Below are positions 7,210 to 15,988 of a stretch of 22,862 nucleotides of DNA, piece after piece. Source of the DNA: Clostridia bacterium (GTDB lineage: Bacteria > Bacillota > Clostridia > Lachnospirales > WQUN01); contig BNUF01000021.1 of assembly GCA_025997155.1 (NCBI GenBank), positions 1 through 22,862 on the forward strand, given 5' to 3'. Numbering within the stretch: the first letter of the stretch is position 1; each line of letters opens with the position of its first letter. The notes beneath the pieces were generated by a model. The model was given only the letters and a program-made list of their open reading frames with translations. It did not search any database and was not told where the DNA came from. Made by a program: the position numbers and the translations under genes.

Positions 7210-9360
7210 TTGCATAAGACATATAATTACGATTTGGCGGGGCGGACGCTGTCTTTCGAGATAGGACGCGTCGCGGAGCTTGCGGGCGGAGACGCGCTCG
7301 TGCGTTACGGCGACACGGTGGTGCTTGTGACGGCGACGGCAAGCGAAAAACCCCGCGCGGGGATTGACTTTTTCCCGCTTAGCATTGATTACGAGGAGCG
7401 GTTGTACTCCGTCGGCAAGATTCCGGGCGGGTTCATAAAACGGGAGGGGCGCCCCAGCGAGAAGTCGGTTTTGACGTCGCGGGTTATCGACCGCCCGATT
7501 CGTCCGCTTTTCCCGAAGGATTACAGAAACGACGTGTCTGTTGTGGCGACTGTGCTTTGCGTGGACCAGGACGCAAGCCCTGAAGTGGCGGCGATGCTCG
7601 GCGCGTCCGTTGCGCTGTCCGTTTCGGATATCCCTTTTTATGGTCCCACGGCGGCGCTGAATATCGGGCTTGTTGACGGACAGTTTGTCATAAACCCCTC
7701 TTCGGCGGAACGCGAGAAAAGCGACTTGGCCCTGACCGTCGCGTCGACTTCCGAAAAGGTTATGATGATTGAGGCGGGAGCGAACGAGGTCTCTGACGAG
7801 ACAATGTTTGACGCGATAATGTTCGCCCACGCACAGAACGTGAAAATCGTCGAGCTTATAAAGAAGATAGCGGCGGAGTGCGGCAAACCCAAACGCGCCT
7901 ATGAGGAACACCGCGTAAACGACAAACTTTTTTCCGATATAAAGTCGGATATCCCCGATTCCGCTATGGAAGAGGCGGTTTTTACCGACCTCAAACAAAT
8001 CCGCGACGAGCGTATGCACGCCCTTTCGGACAAGTTCCTTGAGGTACACGGCGGCGAATTCGCGGAGTACGGCGCGGAGAATAAGGACGCGCTTGACGCG
8101 CTCATTTCCGAGGCACTTTATAAATACGAAAAGCAAACCGTCCGCCGAATGATATTAAAAGACAGCAAACGCCCGGACGGACGCAAAATAGACGAAATCC
8201 GCGCCTTGTCGTCGGAAGTGGACATACTCCCGCGCACACACGGGTCGGCTATCTTCAAACGCGGGCAGACGCAGGTTCTCACCGTGACGACCCTAGGGCC
8301 TATGAGCGAGGTTCAAATTTTGGACGGGCTCGACTCCTCGGAAGAAACAAAGAGATATATGCACCACTATAACTTTCCGTCATATTCTGTCGGAGAGACA
8401 AAACCGAGCAGAGGCCCGGGACGGCGCGAAATCGGACACGGCGCGCTTGCCGAACGCGCGCTTCTCCCCGTAATCCCCTCCGAAGAGGAGTTCCCTTACG
8501 CGATTCGGCTTGTTTCCGAGGTGCTTAGCTCAAACGGCTCGACTTCTCAGGGCAGCGTCTGCGCGTCAACCCTTTCGCTTATGGCGGCGGGTGTGCCGAT
8601 AAAACGCCCTGTCGCGGGTATTTCTGTCGGACTTGTCACAAACGACGAGGCGGCGGACCCTACCGACGATTTCATTCTCCTGACTGATATCCAAGGGCTT
8701 GAGGACTTTTTCGGCGATATGGACTTCAAGGTTGCGGGAACGGAAAAAGGCATTACGGCAATACAAATGGATATAAAGATTAACGGACTTAGCCCCGAAA
8801 TCATCAAGCAAGCTTTGTCCCAGACGCATATAGCGCGTACCCACATTCTGGACGAGGTTATGCTGAAAACTCTGGACAAGCCCCGCGAAGCCACGAGCAA
8901 ATACGCGCCTAAGGTAGCTCTCATAGCCGTCGCCCCCGACAAACTCTCCGAGGTTATCGGACCGCGCGGAAAGGTAATCAAGCGCATTATCGAGGAAACG
9001 GGCGTGTCCTCAATCGACACCAACGACGACGGACGCATTTTTGTTTCGGATTCCGACGCGGATAAAGTCGAGAAGGCAATCAAAATGATTCGGAGTATCG
9101 TCACACCGCCCGAAGTCGGGCAAACCTTTGAGGGTCGCGTGACCCGCCTTATGGATTTCGGCGCGTTCGTCGAAATCGCCCCCGAAAAAGAAGGGCTTGT
9201 GCATATTTCCCAGCTCGCAATCGACCGCGTCGAGAAAGTGACCGACGTGGTAAAAGAGGGCGACATACTCAAAGTAATCGTATCCGAAATCGACCGTCAG
9301 GGGCGTATCAACTTGTCTCATAAACAAGTGCTCCTTGCGGAGAAAAAGAACAGAAGATGA
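7210..9360 (+). CDS. pnp: Polyribonucleotide nucleotidyltransferase (PNPase)
   Basis: 716-residue 3'-5' phosphorolytic exoribonuclease of the RNA degradation machinery. It contains two RNase PH-like domains (IGRVAELAGGDALVRYGDT and SVGKIPGGFIKREGRPSEK in the first; GQTQVLTVTTLGP in the second), a helical linker, a KH domain with GPRG at 584-587 and a C-terminal S1 domain from about 637 (FEGRVTRLMDFGAFVEI). The catalytic GDMDFKVAG motif is at 502-510, with D503, D505 and K507. The start is TTG at 7210. It is the only plausible start, because an in-frame TGA lies at 7201-7203 and the N-terminus aligns well with the family. The GAAAGG ribosome site is 13 bases away, rather far. Its stop overlaps the next start (ATGA). 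Confidence 0.97.
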   Translation: MHKTYNYDLAGRTLSFEIGRVAELAGGDALVRYGDTVVLVTATASEKPRAGIDFFPLSIDYEERLYSVGKIPGGFIKREGRPSEKSVLTSRVIDRPIRPLFPKDYRNDVSVVATVLCVDQDASPEVAAMLGASVALSVSDIPFYGPTAALNIGLVDGQFVINPSSAEREKSDLALTVASTSEKVMMIEAGANEVSDETMFDAIMFAHAQNVKIVELIKKIAAECGKPKRAYEEHRVNDKLFSDIKSDIPDSAMEEAVFTDLKQIRDERMHALSDKFLEVHGGEFAEYGAENKDALDALISEALYKYEKQTVRRMILKDSKRPDGRKIDEIRALSSEVDILPRTHGSAIFKRGQTQVLTVTTLGPMSEVQILDGLDSSEETKRYMHHYNFPSYSVGETKPSRGPGRREIGHGALAERALLPVIPSEEEFPYAIRLVSEVLSSNGSTSQGSVCASTLSLMAAGVPIKRPVAGISVGLVTNDEAADPTDDFILLTDIQGLEDFFGDMDFKVAGTEKGITAIQMDIKINGLSPEIIKQALSQTHIARTHILDEVMLKTLDKPREATSKYAPKVALIAVAPDKLSEVIGPRGKVIKRIIEETGVSSIDTNDDGRIFVSDSDADKVEKAIKMIRSIVTPPEVGQTFEGRVTRLMDFGAFVEIAPEKEGLVHISQLAIDRVEKVTDVVKEGDILKVIVSEIDRQGRINLSHKQVLLAEKKNRR

Positions 9361-10628
9361 CAAAAATATTCAAACTGAACAACGGAATAAACGCGGTTCT
9401 CGGAGAAATGCCGTTCGTGCGAAGTATCGCTTTCGGCATTTGGGTGGGTAACGGTTCGCGCAACGAAACGCTTTCGCAAAACGGCATTTCTCATTTTATC
9501 GAGCATATGCTTTTTAAGGGTACGCCCGCTCGTGACGCGAAGACTATCGCCGACGAAATTGACGGCATCGGCGGGCAGTTCAACGCGTACACGACAAAGG
9601 AATACACGTGTTACTACACGCGAACCCTTGACACGAATTTTGACAAAGCTCTCGACTTAATGTCCGATATCTTCCTGAACTCAAAGTTTGACGAGGAGGA
9701 CATATCAAAGGAATCTTCCGTAATCTGCGAAGAAATCTCAATGTACGAGGACGCGCCTGAGGAGCTTTGTTACGACTTGCTCGAAAACGCGGTCTTTGAC
9801 GGCTCGCCCCTCGGGCTTTCCGTCCTCGGAACAAAGGAAACTATTTGCTCCTTCAAAACGGAGGATTTCAAAACGTACACAAAAAACAATTACCGCGCCG
9901 ACAATATCGTTATTGGAGCTTGCGGTAACTTTGTTACGTCCGAGATTTTGTCAAAATTTGAGAAATATTTCGGCGGGGTAACACCCGCACCCGCCGCGGT
10001 TCTTCCGCCGTCAAATTTCAAGCGAGCGTTCGTCACCCGCGAAAAAGATATCGACCAGCTCCACCTCAACCTTGGCTTTCGCTCCCTCCCCGCCGACCCT
10101 GAAACTTCCTACCCTCTTTCCGTTCTCTCGACAATTTTCGGGGGCGGTATGAGTTCAAGGCTTTTTCAGACGTTGCGGGAGGAACACTCGCTTTGCTACT
10201 CCGTGTACTCGTATGTTTCAAGTTATTCGGATACGGGCGTGTTCTCGCTGTACGCCGCGCTTAACCCGAGCCAAACCCTTGAGGCGGCGCGTCTTATGCT
10301 CGCCGAAATCGACCGCCTTGAAACCGACAAAATCACGAAGGAACAGCTTGAGCGAGCGAAGGAACAGTTAAAGAGTAACTATGTGCTTAGTTTGGAGAAC
10401 TCCGCGTCGCGTCTGGGTTCTTTGGCGCGTCCGCTCCTGCTTTTCGGGAAAATATCCGAACCCGACGAAGTTCTGGCAAAAATCAGCAAAATCACGCTTG
10501 ACGATGTGTATGGTCTGTCACGTGAAATTTTTAACCGTGAGTATATGAGCGTCGCCGCCGTGGGGTCTCCCGACGGGCTTGACGCTCTTACGCGGGAATT
10601 TGAAAAGGAGATATATTATGAAAATTAA
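9357..10628 (+). CDS. M16-family zinc metallopeptidase (insulinase-like)
   Basis: 423-residue peptidase of the M16 processing-peptidase group. The inverted zinc motif HxxEH is HFIEH at 46-50, and the third zinc ligand is probably E126 in VICEEISMYEDAP, 76 residues after H50 as in the family. A second, non-catalytic M16 half follows, with the GGGMSSRLFQTLREEHSLCYSVYSY signature around 262-286. There is no signal peptide, so it is cytoplasmic. It overlaps the pnp stop by ATGA. A PNPase-M16 neighbourhood is common in Bacillota, though the substrate is generally unknown. Its last 11 bases overlap the next gene. Confidence 0.93.
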   Translation: MTKIFKLNNGINAVLGEMPFVRSIAFGIWVGNGSRNETLSQNGISHFIEHMLFKGTPARDAKTIADEIDGIGGQFNAYTTKEYTCYYTRTLDTNFDKALDLMSDIFLNSKFDEEDISKESSVICEEISMYEDAPEELCYDLLENAVFDGSPLGLSVLGTKETICSFKTEDFKTYTKNNYRADNIVIGACGNFVTSEILSKFEKYFGGVTPAPAAVLPPSNFKRAFVTREKDIDQLHLNLGFRSLPADPETSYPLSVLSTIFGGGMSSRLFQTLREEHSLCYSVYSYVSSYSDTGVFSLYAALNPSQTLEAARLMLAEIDRLETDKITKEQLERAKEQLKSNYVLSLENSASRLGSLARPLLLFGKISEPDEVLAKISKITLDDVYGLSREIFNREYMSVAAVGSPDGLDALTREFEKEIYYEN

Positions 10629-11739
10629 GAAAATACTTGCGGGAATACTTACAGCGGCGCTTTTCACCTCGTGCGCGCCAAGTGGAGGCACAACGACCAC
10701 CACTACTCGGACTACTCCCTCGGCGGGCGGCAAAATCCAAGTCGGCGTGGTTCTTCCCGAAAAAGACCTCCCGCGCTGGATACAGGACGAGGCGAACTTC
10801 AAAAAAGCTCTTGACGCAAAAGGGATTACCTATGATATAAAATTCAGCCAAGGTTCTTCCGACACCGAAAAAGGCAACGTCGAATCCCTTGTGGCAAGCG
10901 GAATCAAAGTTTTGCTGATTTGCCCCACGGACGGATTGGCGGCGGCGTCGACCATCAATTACGCGAAAGAAAACGGAGTATCGACAATCAGCTATGACCG
11001 CCCGATTATGACGACGGACGGGCTTGACTATATCGTGGGTTTCGACAGTGACGACGTTGGCGTCGCGCAGGCTAACTACCTCATAAGCAAGGCGGAGGGT
11101 ACGGGCAACCCGCTTTACCTCTACACGGGGCCTTCCTCCGACGAAAACGCGTTCCTCTTCTTTGGCGGCGCGTGGAAAACCCTTCAGCCCAAAATCGCGG
11201 ACGGGACTTTTGTTATCCAAAACTCCTCGGAGGCACAGGCTGTTTCGTCGATAAACGAACTCTCGCACGAAGAAATGGCGAAGATTGTAGGGCAAGTCGC
11301 GACGAACTGGGACGCTAACCTTGCGAAAAGCAAGGCGGAGGCGAACCTCCAAGACCCCAACGCGCCAAAAGGCACGGTGTTTATCCTCGCTCCTAACGAT
11401 ACCGTATCCCGCGCAATCGGCGACGTTTTCGCCCCCGCCGTTGAAAAATACTACATCACGGGACAAGACGCGGAAAAAGCCTCGATACAGTATATCATTG
11501 ACGGCAAGCAGTCTATGACGGTTCTCAAGGACTTGCGCGAGCTTAGCGCGAAAGCGGTCGACGTCGCGGACGCGATACTCAAAGGCAACCCTGTCGAAAC
11601 AACCTCGGTGACTGACACAGGCGCGTCAAAAGAAATTCCGACAATCCAACTCAAGGTAATCACCATAACACAGGACAACGTACAACAAGATATTTTCGAC
11701 AGCGGATACTATGACGCGGCGGACTTCACCTTAAAATAA
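10618..11739 (+). CDS. Sugar-binding lipoprotein (ChvE/RbsB-like periplasmic binding protein)
   Basis: 373-residue type I periplasmic-binding protein. The N-terminus is a lipoprotein signal peptide with lipobox FTSC, so C19 is the lipidated residue. A Thr/Gly-rich linker follows (residues ~23-38), then the mature domain (IQVGVVLPEKDLPRWIQDE, LLICPTDGLAAASTINYAKE, TISYDRPI, YIVGFDSDDVGVAQANYL), resembling multiple-sugar or xylose binding proteins. I chose ATG 10618 because AAGGAG at 10605-10610 sits seven bases before it; an upstream ATG at 10579 would add 13 charged residues before the signal peptide. It overlaps the M16 stop by 11 bases. No ABC permease or ATPase gene is nearby, so it either serves a distant transporter or acts as a sensor partner. 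Confidence 0.88.
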   Translation: MKIKKILAGILTAALFTSCAPSGGTTTTTTRTTPSAGGKIQVGVVLPEKDLPRWIQDEANFKKALDAKGITYDIKFSQGSSDTEKGNVESLVASGIKVLLICPTDGLAAASTINYAKENGVSTISYDRPIMTTDGLDYIVGFDSDDVGVAQANYLISKAEGTGNPLYLYTGPSSDENAFLFFGGAWKTLQPKIADGTFVIQNSSEAQAVSSINELSHEEMAKIVGQVATNWDANLAKSKAEANLQDPNAPKGTVFILAPNDTVSRAIGDVFAPAVEKYYITGQDAEKASIQYIIDGKQSMTVLKDLRELSAKAVDVADAILKGNPVETTSVTDTGASKEIPTIQLKVITITQDNVQQDIFDSGYYDAADFTLK

Positions 11740-11746
11740 AACGACA

Positions 11747-11777
11747 AAATCCTATCCCTCGGCGGATAGGATTTCTT
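11747..11777 (+). terminator. Hairpin terminator between the sugar-binding gene and thyX
   Basis: AATCCTATCC (11748-11757) pairs perfectly with GGATAGGATT (11764-11773) around a six-base loop, and can extend by one A-T pair. A short, interrupted T run (TCTTAT) follows. It ends the rpsO-pnp-M16-lipoprotein run. It stands only about 15 bases before the thyX ATG with no promoter in between, so it may act as a partial terminator or attenuator. Confidence 0.75.
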
Positions 11778-11791
11778 ATAAAGGGGCTTGT

Positions 11792-12400
11792 ATGAAAACG
11801 ATAAAACCATATTTTGTCATAGAAGATTTTGACGGCGCGAAAATCCTAAAAAATATAGAAAAGGCGGCGCGGGTTTGTTACAAAAGCGAGAGCTCCGAAA
11901 ACTCCGCCGAAAACTTTGTTAAAAAAATCATAAACAGCGGGCACGAATCGGTTATCGAACACGAGAAAATCACGGTTTTGCTCATATGCGACAGAGGCGT
12001 GACTCACGAGCTCGTGCGGCACAGAATCGCCAGCTACAGCCAAGAAAGTACGCGCTACTGCAACTATTCCCACGACAAATTCGGCGGCGAACTTACCTTT
12101 ATCGAGCCGTCTTTTTGGGAGAAGGAAAGTGTTTCATACAAAATTTGGCAAAAATCCTGCGAACAGTCCGAGGAGAATTATCTAAAACTTCTTGAAGAAG
12201 GCGCAACCCCCCAAGAGGCACGCGCAATTCTCCCGAATAGCCTTAAAACCGAAATCTATGTCACGATGAACCTCCGCGAATGGCGGCACTTTTTCAAACT
12301 CCGCACCGCCCCCGCCGCCCACCCGCAAATGCGCGAAATTACTATACCCCTGCTTGACGAACTCCGAAAACGATTGCCAGTAATTTTTGACAATCTTTAA
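11792..12400 (+). CDS. thyX: FAD-dependent thymidylate synthase ThyX
   Basis: 202-residue flavin-dependent thymidylate synthase, which makes dTMP from dUMP using methylenetetrahydrofolate and reduced FAD. The signature RHRX7S is present: R76-H77-R78 followed by S86 (RHRIASYSQESTRY). The family pattern NLREWRHFFKLR near the C-terminus is also there. Length is normal. An AAAGGGG ribosome site precedes the ATG. The gene sits just after a hairpin and just before a strong promoter, so it is a short unit of its own or is reached by read-through. Confidence 0.96.
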   Translation: MKTIKPYFVIEDFDGAKILKNIEKAARVCYKSESSENSAENFVKKIINSGHESVIEHEKITVLLICDRGVTHELVRHRIASYSQESTRYCNYSHDKFGGELTFIEPSFWEKESVSYKIWQKSCEQSEENYLKLLEEGATPQEARAILPNSLKTEIYVTMNLREWRHFFKLRTAPAAHPQMREITIPLLDELRKRLPVIFDNL

Positions 12401-12415
12401 AATATATGTTAAGAT
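12387..12415 (+). promoter_or_regulatory. Promoter for the DUF362 and mutarotase-like genes
   Basis: TTGACA (12387-12392), a 17-base spacer and TAAGAT (12410-12415). The -35 box lies in the last codons of thyX. The DUF362 gene starts at 12446, six bases after AGGAGG (12434-12439). Confidence 0.75.
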
Positions 12416-12445
12416 ATTTCCAGAGACACGTATAGGAGGTATGAT

Positions 12446-13549
12446 ATGGCATCAAAAGTTTATTTTACGGATATGCGCTGCGACGTGGGCGTTAGCCTTC
12501 TCGAAAAACTTACGAAACTTATCACAAAGGCGGAAATCGACAAAATAGATTTCAACAACAAATTTGTCGCAATCAAAATCCATTTCGGCGAACCGGGCAA
12601 CCTCGCCTTTTTGCGTCCGAATTTTTCAAAAACCGTCGCGGACAAGATTAAATCCCTCGGCGGCAAGCCGTTTTTGACGGATTGCGGGACGCTGTATGTC
12701 GGGCGGCGCAACAACGCGCTGGTTCACCTTGAGGCGGCGTTTGAAAACGGCTACTCGCCTATGTCCACGGGGTGTCAGATGATTATCGCGGACGGACTTC
12801 GCGGGACGGACGACGTTGAAGTCGCGGTAGCCGGCGGGGAATACGCCAAGACCGCGAAAATCGGGCGAGCTATTATGGACGCGGACATAATAGTCTCCCT
12901 TAACCATTTCAAGGGGCACGAGGCGGCGGGATTCGGCGGCGCGTTAAAAAACCTCGGAATGGGCTGCGGAAGCCGCGCCGGCAAAATGCATATGCACAAC
13001 GACGGCAAACCGCAGGTCGCCCCTAATGTCTGTCGCGGGTGTCGTTTCTGCGCGAAATTTTGCAACCACGGCGCGATTGAATTCGGAGACGACAACAAGG
13101 CGAAAATAAACCACGCCAAATGTCTCGGTTGCGGACGCTGTATCGGCACTTGCAACTTTAACGCAATCTACAACGACAACGCGTCAAGCAACGTCCTCCT
13201 TAACTACAAAATAGCGGAATACTCCAAGGCGGTGGTTGACGGGCGCCCCAACTTCCACATAAATATCGTGAACCAAGTCTCGCCCTATTGCGACTGTCAC
13301 GCCGAAAACGACGCGGCGGTCGTCCCTGATATCGGAATGTTCGCGAGTTTCGACCCCGTCGCGCTTGACAAGGCGTGTATCGACGCGGTGAACGCCGCCC
13401 CCGAAATCAAAACGAGTATCCTTTCGCAGCGCGAGCATCACTCTGACCACTTCACAAACGTACACCCGTCAACCGACTGGCGCACACAAATTTCTCACGC
13501 CGAAAAAATCGGCTTGGGCAGTTCTGATTACGGGTTAATTACAATATAA
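12446..13549 (+). CDS. DUF362 protein with two 4Fe-4S clusters
   Basis: 367-residue protein of the DUF362 family with a ferredoxin insert. The N-terminal half carries the family pattern (VAIKIHFGEPGN, PFLTDCGTLYVGRRNNA, DADIIVSLNHFKGHEAAGFGGALKNLGMG). Two classical CxxCxxCxxxC motifs follow, C196-C199-C202-C206 and C226-C229-C232-C236, each able to hold a 4Fe-4S cluster. The biochemical role of the family is not settled; electron transfer is inferred. It has its own promoter and an AGGAGG site, and is followed after 14 bases by a mutarotase-like gene in the same transcript. An ATG at 12441 is out of frame and too close to the ribosome site. Confidence 0.9.
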   Translation: MASKVYFTDMRCDVGVSLLEKLTKLITKAEIDKIDFNNKFVAIKIHFGEPGNLAFLRPNFSKTVADKIKSLGGKPFLTDCGTLYVGRRNNALVHLEAAFENGYSPMSTGCQMIIADGLRGTDDVEVAVAGGEYAKTAKIGRAIMDADIIVSLNHFKGHEAAGFGGALKNLGMGCGSRAGKMHMHNDGKPQVAPNVCRGCRFCAKFCNHGAIEFGDDNKAKINHAKCLGCGRCIGTCNFNAIYNDNASSNVLLNYKIAEYSKAVVDGRPNFHINIVNQVSPYCDCHAENDAAVVPDIGMFASFDPVALDKACIDAVNAAPEIKTSILSQREHHSDHFTNVHPSTDWRTQISHAEKIGLGSSDYGLITI

Positions 13550-13563
13550 ATCGGAGGGCTAAT

Positions 13564-14496
13564 ATGGCTAAAACTGAAATCACACCACTCAAAAGCGAAT
13601 TATTCGGCGAATGTATCAAAATCTCCAACGGACTTGTGGACATTGTGGCGGCGCTTGAATTTGGGCCGCGTATCGTGCATTTTTCTCTCGCGGGAAAAGA
13701 GAACATTTTTTATAACGACACACAGAACAGAACTCTCGGCGAAAAATTTAAGGTATTTGACGGCGAACATTTGATACTTCGCGGCGGCCACAGAATCTGG
13801 ACAAGCCCCGAGGTTCTCCCGCGTTGCTACCACCCCGACAACAAACCCGTGACCTACGAGATTAACGGAGACGAAGTAACCCTCTGCGGAACAGTCGAGG
13901 AAAAAAATCAGATTCAGAAAATATTTATCCTCACGCTTGACAGCGAACGCCCCAGCGTCGGCGTAAAACATATCATAAAGAACACGGGGCTTTGGGACAT
14001 TGAGTTTGCCCCGTGGTGTATCACAATGATGGCGGAAGGCGGCAAAAGCATTATCCCGCAGCCGAACAGCCTGACGGGCGCGCTCCCCAACCGCTACCTC
14101 ACCCTCTGGGATTACTCCGAAATGAACGACCCCCGCGTACACTGGGGCAAGGAATTTATCACCCTCACTCAAGACACCAAAAAGGAAAACCCCTTCAAAC
14201 TCGGGCTTAACAACGAACACGGCTGGGCGGCGTATTTCGGCAAATCCCAGCTGTTCATCAAATTTTTCGAACCCGCCGACGTGCTGCACGGGAATTACCC
14301 CGACAACGGCTGCACCTACGAAAGCTACACCAACGATTTTATGCTTGAAATGGAAACCTTAGGAGAATTCGCGCTTGTGGGTCCTGACGAGGAAATCATC
14401 ATTGACGAGGAATGGGAAATCCACGACGTTCCCGCCACCCCCTCCGACGACGAAACCGAAATCAAAGCTGCGCTCTCAAAATACATTGATTTCTAG
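13564..14496 (+). CDS. Aldose-epimerase-like (galactose mutarotase fold) protein, unknown role
   Basis: 310 residues, soluble, no signal peptide. I see features of the galactose mutarotase-like beta sandwich: VDIVAALEFGPRIVHFSLAGKENIFY near the start, GGHRIWTSPEVLPRCYHPDN in the middle and SVGVKHIIKNTG later. It resembles uncharacterised sugar-binding or epimerase-like families more than true GalM, and I cannot name a catalytic pair with confidence. An AGGG ribosome site precedes the ATG. It is the last gene of the plus-strand unit started at 12387 and is followed by a hairpin shared with the convergent gatB. Confidence 0.7.
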   Translation: MAKTEITPLKSELFGECIKISNGLVDIVAALEFGPRIVHFSLAGKENIFYNDTQNRTLGEKFKVFDGEHLILRGGHRIWTSPEVLPRCYHPDNKPVTYEINGDEVTLCGTVEEKNQIQKIFILTLDSERPSVGVKHIIKNTGLWDIEFAPWCITMMAEGGKSIIPQPNSLTGALPNRYLTLWDYSEMNDPRVHWGKEFITLTQDTKKENPFKLGLNNEHGWAAYFGKSQLFIKFFEPADVLHGNYPDNGCTYESYTNDFMLEMETLGEFALVGPDEEIIIDEEWEIHDVPATPSDDETEIKAALSKYIDF

Positions 14497-14501
14497 GAAA
14501 C

Positions 14502-14531
14502 AAAAAAGGCGGCCGCGTTATACGGTCGCCC
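14502..14531 (-). terminator. Terminator of the aspS2-gatCAB operon (partly bidirectional)
   Basis: The stem is formed by 14508-14515 and 14523-14530 (eight pairs, one G-U) with a seven-base loop. On the minus strand it is followed by six T (14507-14502), a classical intrinsic terminator seven bases beyond the gatB stop. On the plus strand only a loose CTTATTATT follows, so it would stop the convergent unit less well. Confidence 0.85.
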
Positions 14532-14537
14532 TTATTA

Positions 14538-15977
14538 TTATTCAGATAGTTTCTTTTTAAGAGTTTCGTTTATAAGGACGGGGTTCGCCTTGCCCTTAAG
14601 TTCCTTCATCGCCTGCCCAACAAGCGAACCGAACGCCTTTTGCTTGCCTGCGCGGTAATCCTCCACAGATTTCGCGTTGTTTTCCAAAACTTTGGCGATA
14701 ACCGAATCAATGAGTGCGGTATCGTTTATAATCTCTAGGTTGTTTTCTTTTATATACGCCTCGGGGTCGACCTGTTCCGTAAACATTGCGTTCAGAACGT
14801 CTTTTCCCACGGTGCGGTTGATTGCTCCGTCCGAAATCTTTTTGATAAGAAGCGCAAGATGCGCGGGGTTCACGTGTTTATGCACGTCGTCGGCTATCAC
14901 GGCGTTTTCTTTCATAAGCCGCATAATCTCAACCGTTATAAGGTTCGAGACTTCCTTAGGGTTGGCGCAAATCCCGTTCGCGTTCTCGAACAAGTCGCAT
15001 AAGGGTTTTTCGGCTGTCAAAACGGACGCGTCATATTCAGAAAGTTTGAACTCGTTCACAAAACGGGAGCGTTTAGCCGCCGCCGCCTCGGGCATAGACT
15101 CCCTGATTTCGGCAATCCACCCCTCCGACAAATTCATCGGGATAAGGTCGGGTTCGGGGAAATAGCGGTAGTCCTGCGCGTTTTCCTTGTCGCGCATTGC
15201 GAAACTCGATTCCTTGTTGTCGTCCCAGCGGCGCGTTTGCTGTGTAATCGTCCCGCCGTTCGAGATAACCTCAATCTGGCGTTTCGCCTCAAATGAGACG
15301 GCGCGGAAAATCGCCTTGAAGGAGTTCATATTTTTCATCTCGGTGCGTGTGCCAAACTCTGTCGCTCCCACAGGACGCACAGAAAGGTTGATATCGGCAC
15401 GCATAGACCCCTCCTGCATTTTGCAGTCAGAAATCCCCAAATACAGCAGAGTTTCCCGCAATTTCTCAAGATATGTCACGACTTCTTCGGCGGAGCGGAA
15501 ATCGGGTTCGCTAACGATTTCGATAAGCGGAACGCCGCAGCGGTTGTAGTCAACGTTACTGCAATCCTCCCACGGGTCGTGTACGAGTTTTCCCGCGTCC
15601 TCTTCCATATGGATTTCGTGTATACCGATTTTTTTTGTACCGCTAGATGTAGTGATTTCCAAAAAACCGTTTTGGCAAATCGGGTGATACAGTTGCGACA
15701 CTTGATACGCCTTTGGCAAGTCTGGGTAAAAATAGTTCTTTCTGTCAAACACGTTTTGCCTTTTTATGTCGCAGTTGAGCGCAAGCCCTGCGCGAACGGC
15801 GTACTTTACCACCTCTTTGTTGAGGACGGGCAAACTCCCGGGCATACCCGAACAGACAGGACAAACCTGCGTGTTAGGCGGCGCGCCGAATTCCGTCGAA
15901 CACCCGCAGAAAATCTTTGTCTTTGTCGCAAGTTCAACGTGAACTTCAAGCCCCACAACTGTTTCGTATTGGCTCAT
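14538..15977 (-). CDS. gatB: Asp/Glu-tRNA amidotransferase subunit B
   Basis: 479-residue GatB, the tRNA-binding and kinase subunit of GatCAB, which phosphorylates the misacylated Asp or Glu and lets ammonia from GatA form Asn-tRNA or Gln-tRNA. The zinc site CxC...CxxC is C24, C26, C39, C42 (KIFCGC and VCPVC). Family hallmarks are VGLEVHVELATKTK, DRKNYFYPDLPKAYQVSQ, HMEEDAGKL and GVPLIEIVSEPD. The C-terminal YqeY-like tRNA-binding tail is present (FGSLVGQAMKELKGKANP). It starts 11 bases after gatA with a GTAGGAGG site. It is the last gene of the aspS2-gatC-gatA-gatB operon. Confidence 0.97.
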   Translation of the reverse strand: MSQYETVVGLEVHVELATKTKIFCGCSTEFGAPPNTQVCPVCSGMPGSLPVLNKEVVKYAVRAGLALNCDIKRQNVFDRKNYFYPDLPKAYQVSQLYHPICQNGFLEITTSSGTKKIGIHEIHMEEDAGKLVHDPWEDCSNVDYNRCGVPLIEIVSEPDFRSAEEVVTYLEKLRETLLYLGISDCKMQEGSMRADINLSVRPVGATEFGTRTEMKNMNSFKAIFRAVSFEAKRQIEVISNGGTITQQTRRWDDNKESSFAMRDKENAQDYRYFPEPDLIPMNLSEGWIAEIRESMPEAAAAKRSRFVNEFKLSEYDASVLTAEKPLCDLFENANGICANPKEVSNLITVEIMRLMKENAVIADDVHKHVNPAHLALLIKKISDGAINRTVGKDVLNAMFTEQVDPEAYIKENNLEIINDTALIDSVIAKVLENNAKSVEDYRAGKQKAFGSLVGQAMKELKGKANPVLINETLKKKLSE

Positions 15978-15988
15978 CGGGTATCCTC

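Noticed and set aside
7117..8136. 339-residue minus-strand open frame
   Set aside because: It is antisense to rpsO and pnp, both unmistakable. Composition is Arg/His-rich as expected of a shadow frame.
10588..11466. 292-residue minus-strand open frame
   Set aside because: Antisense to the sugar-binding lipoprotein, without motif or ribosome site.
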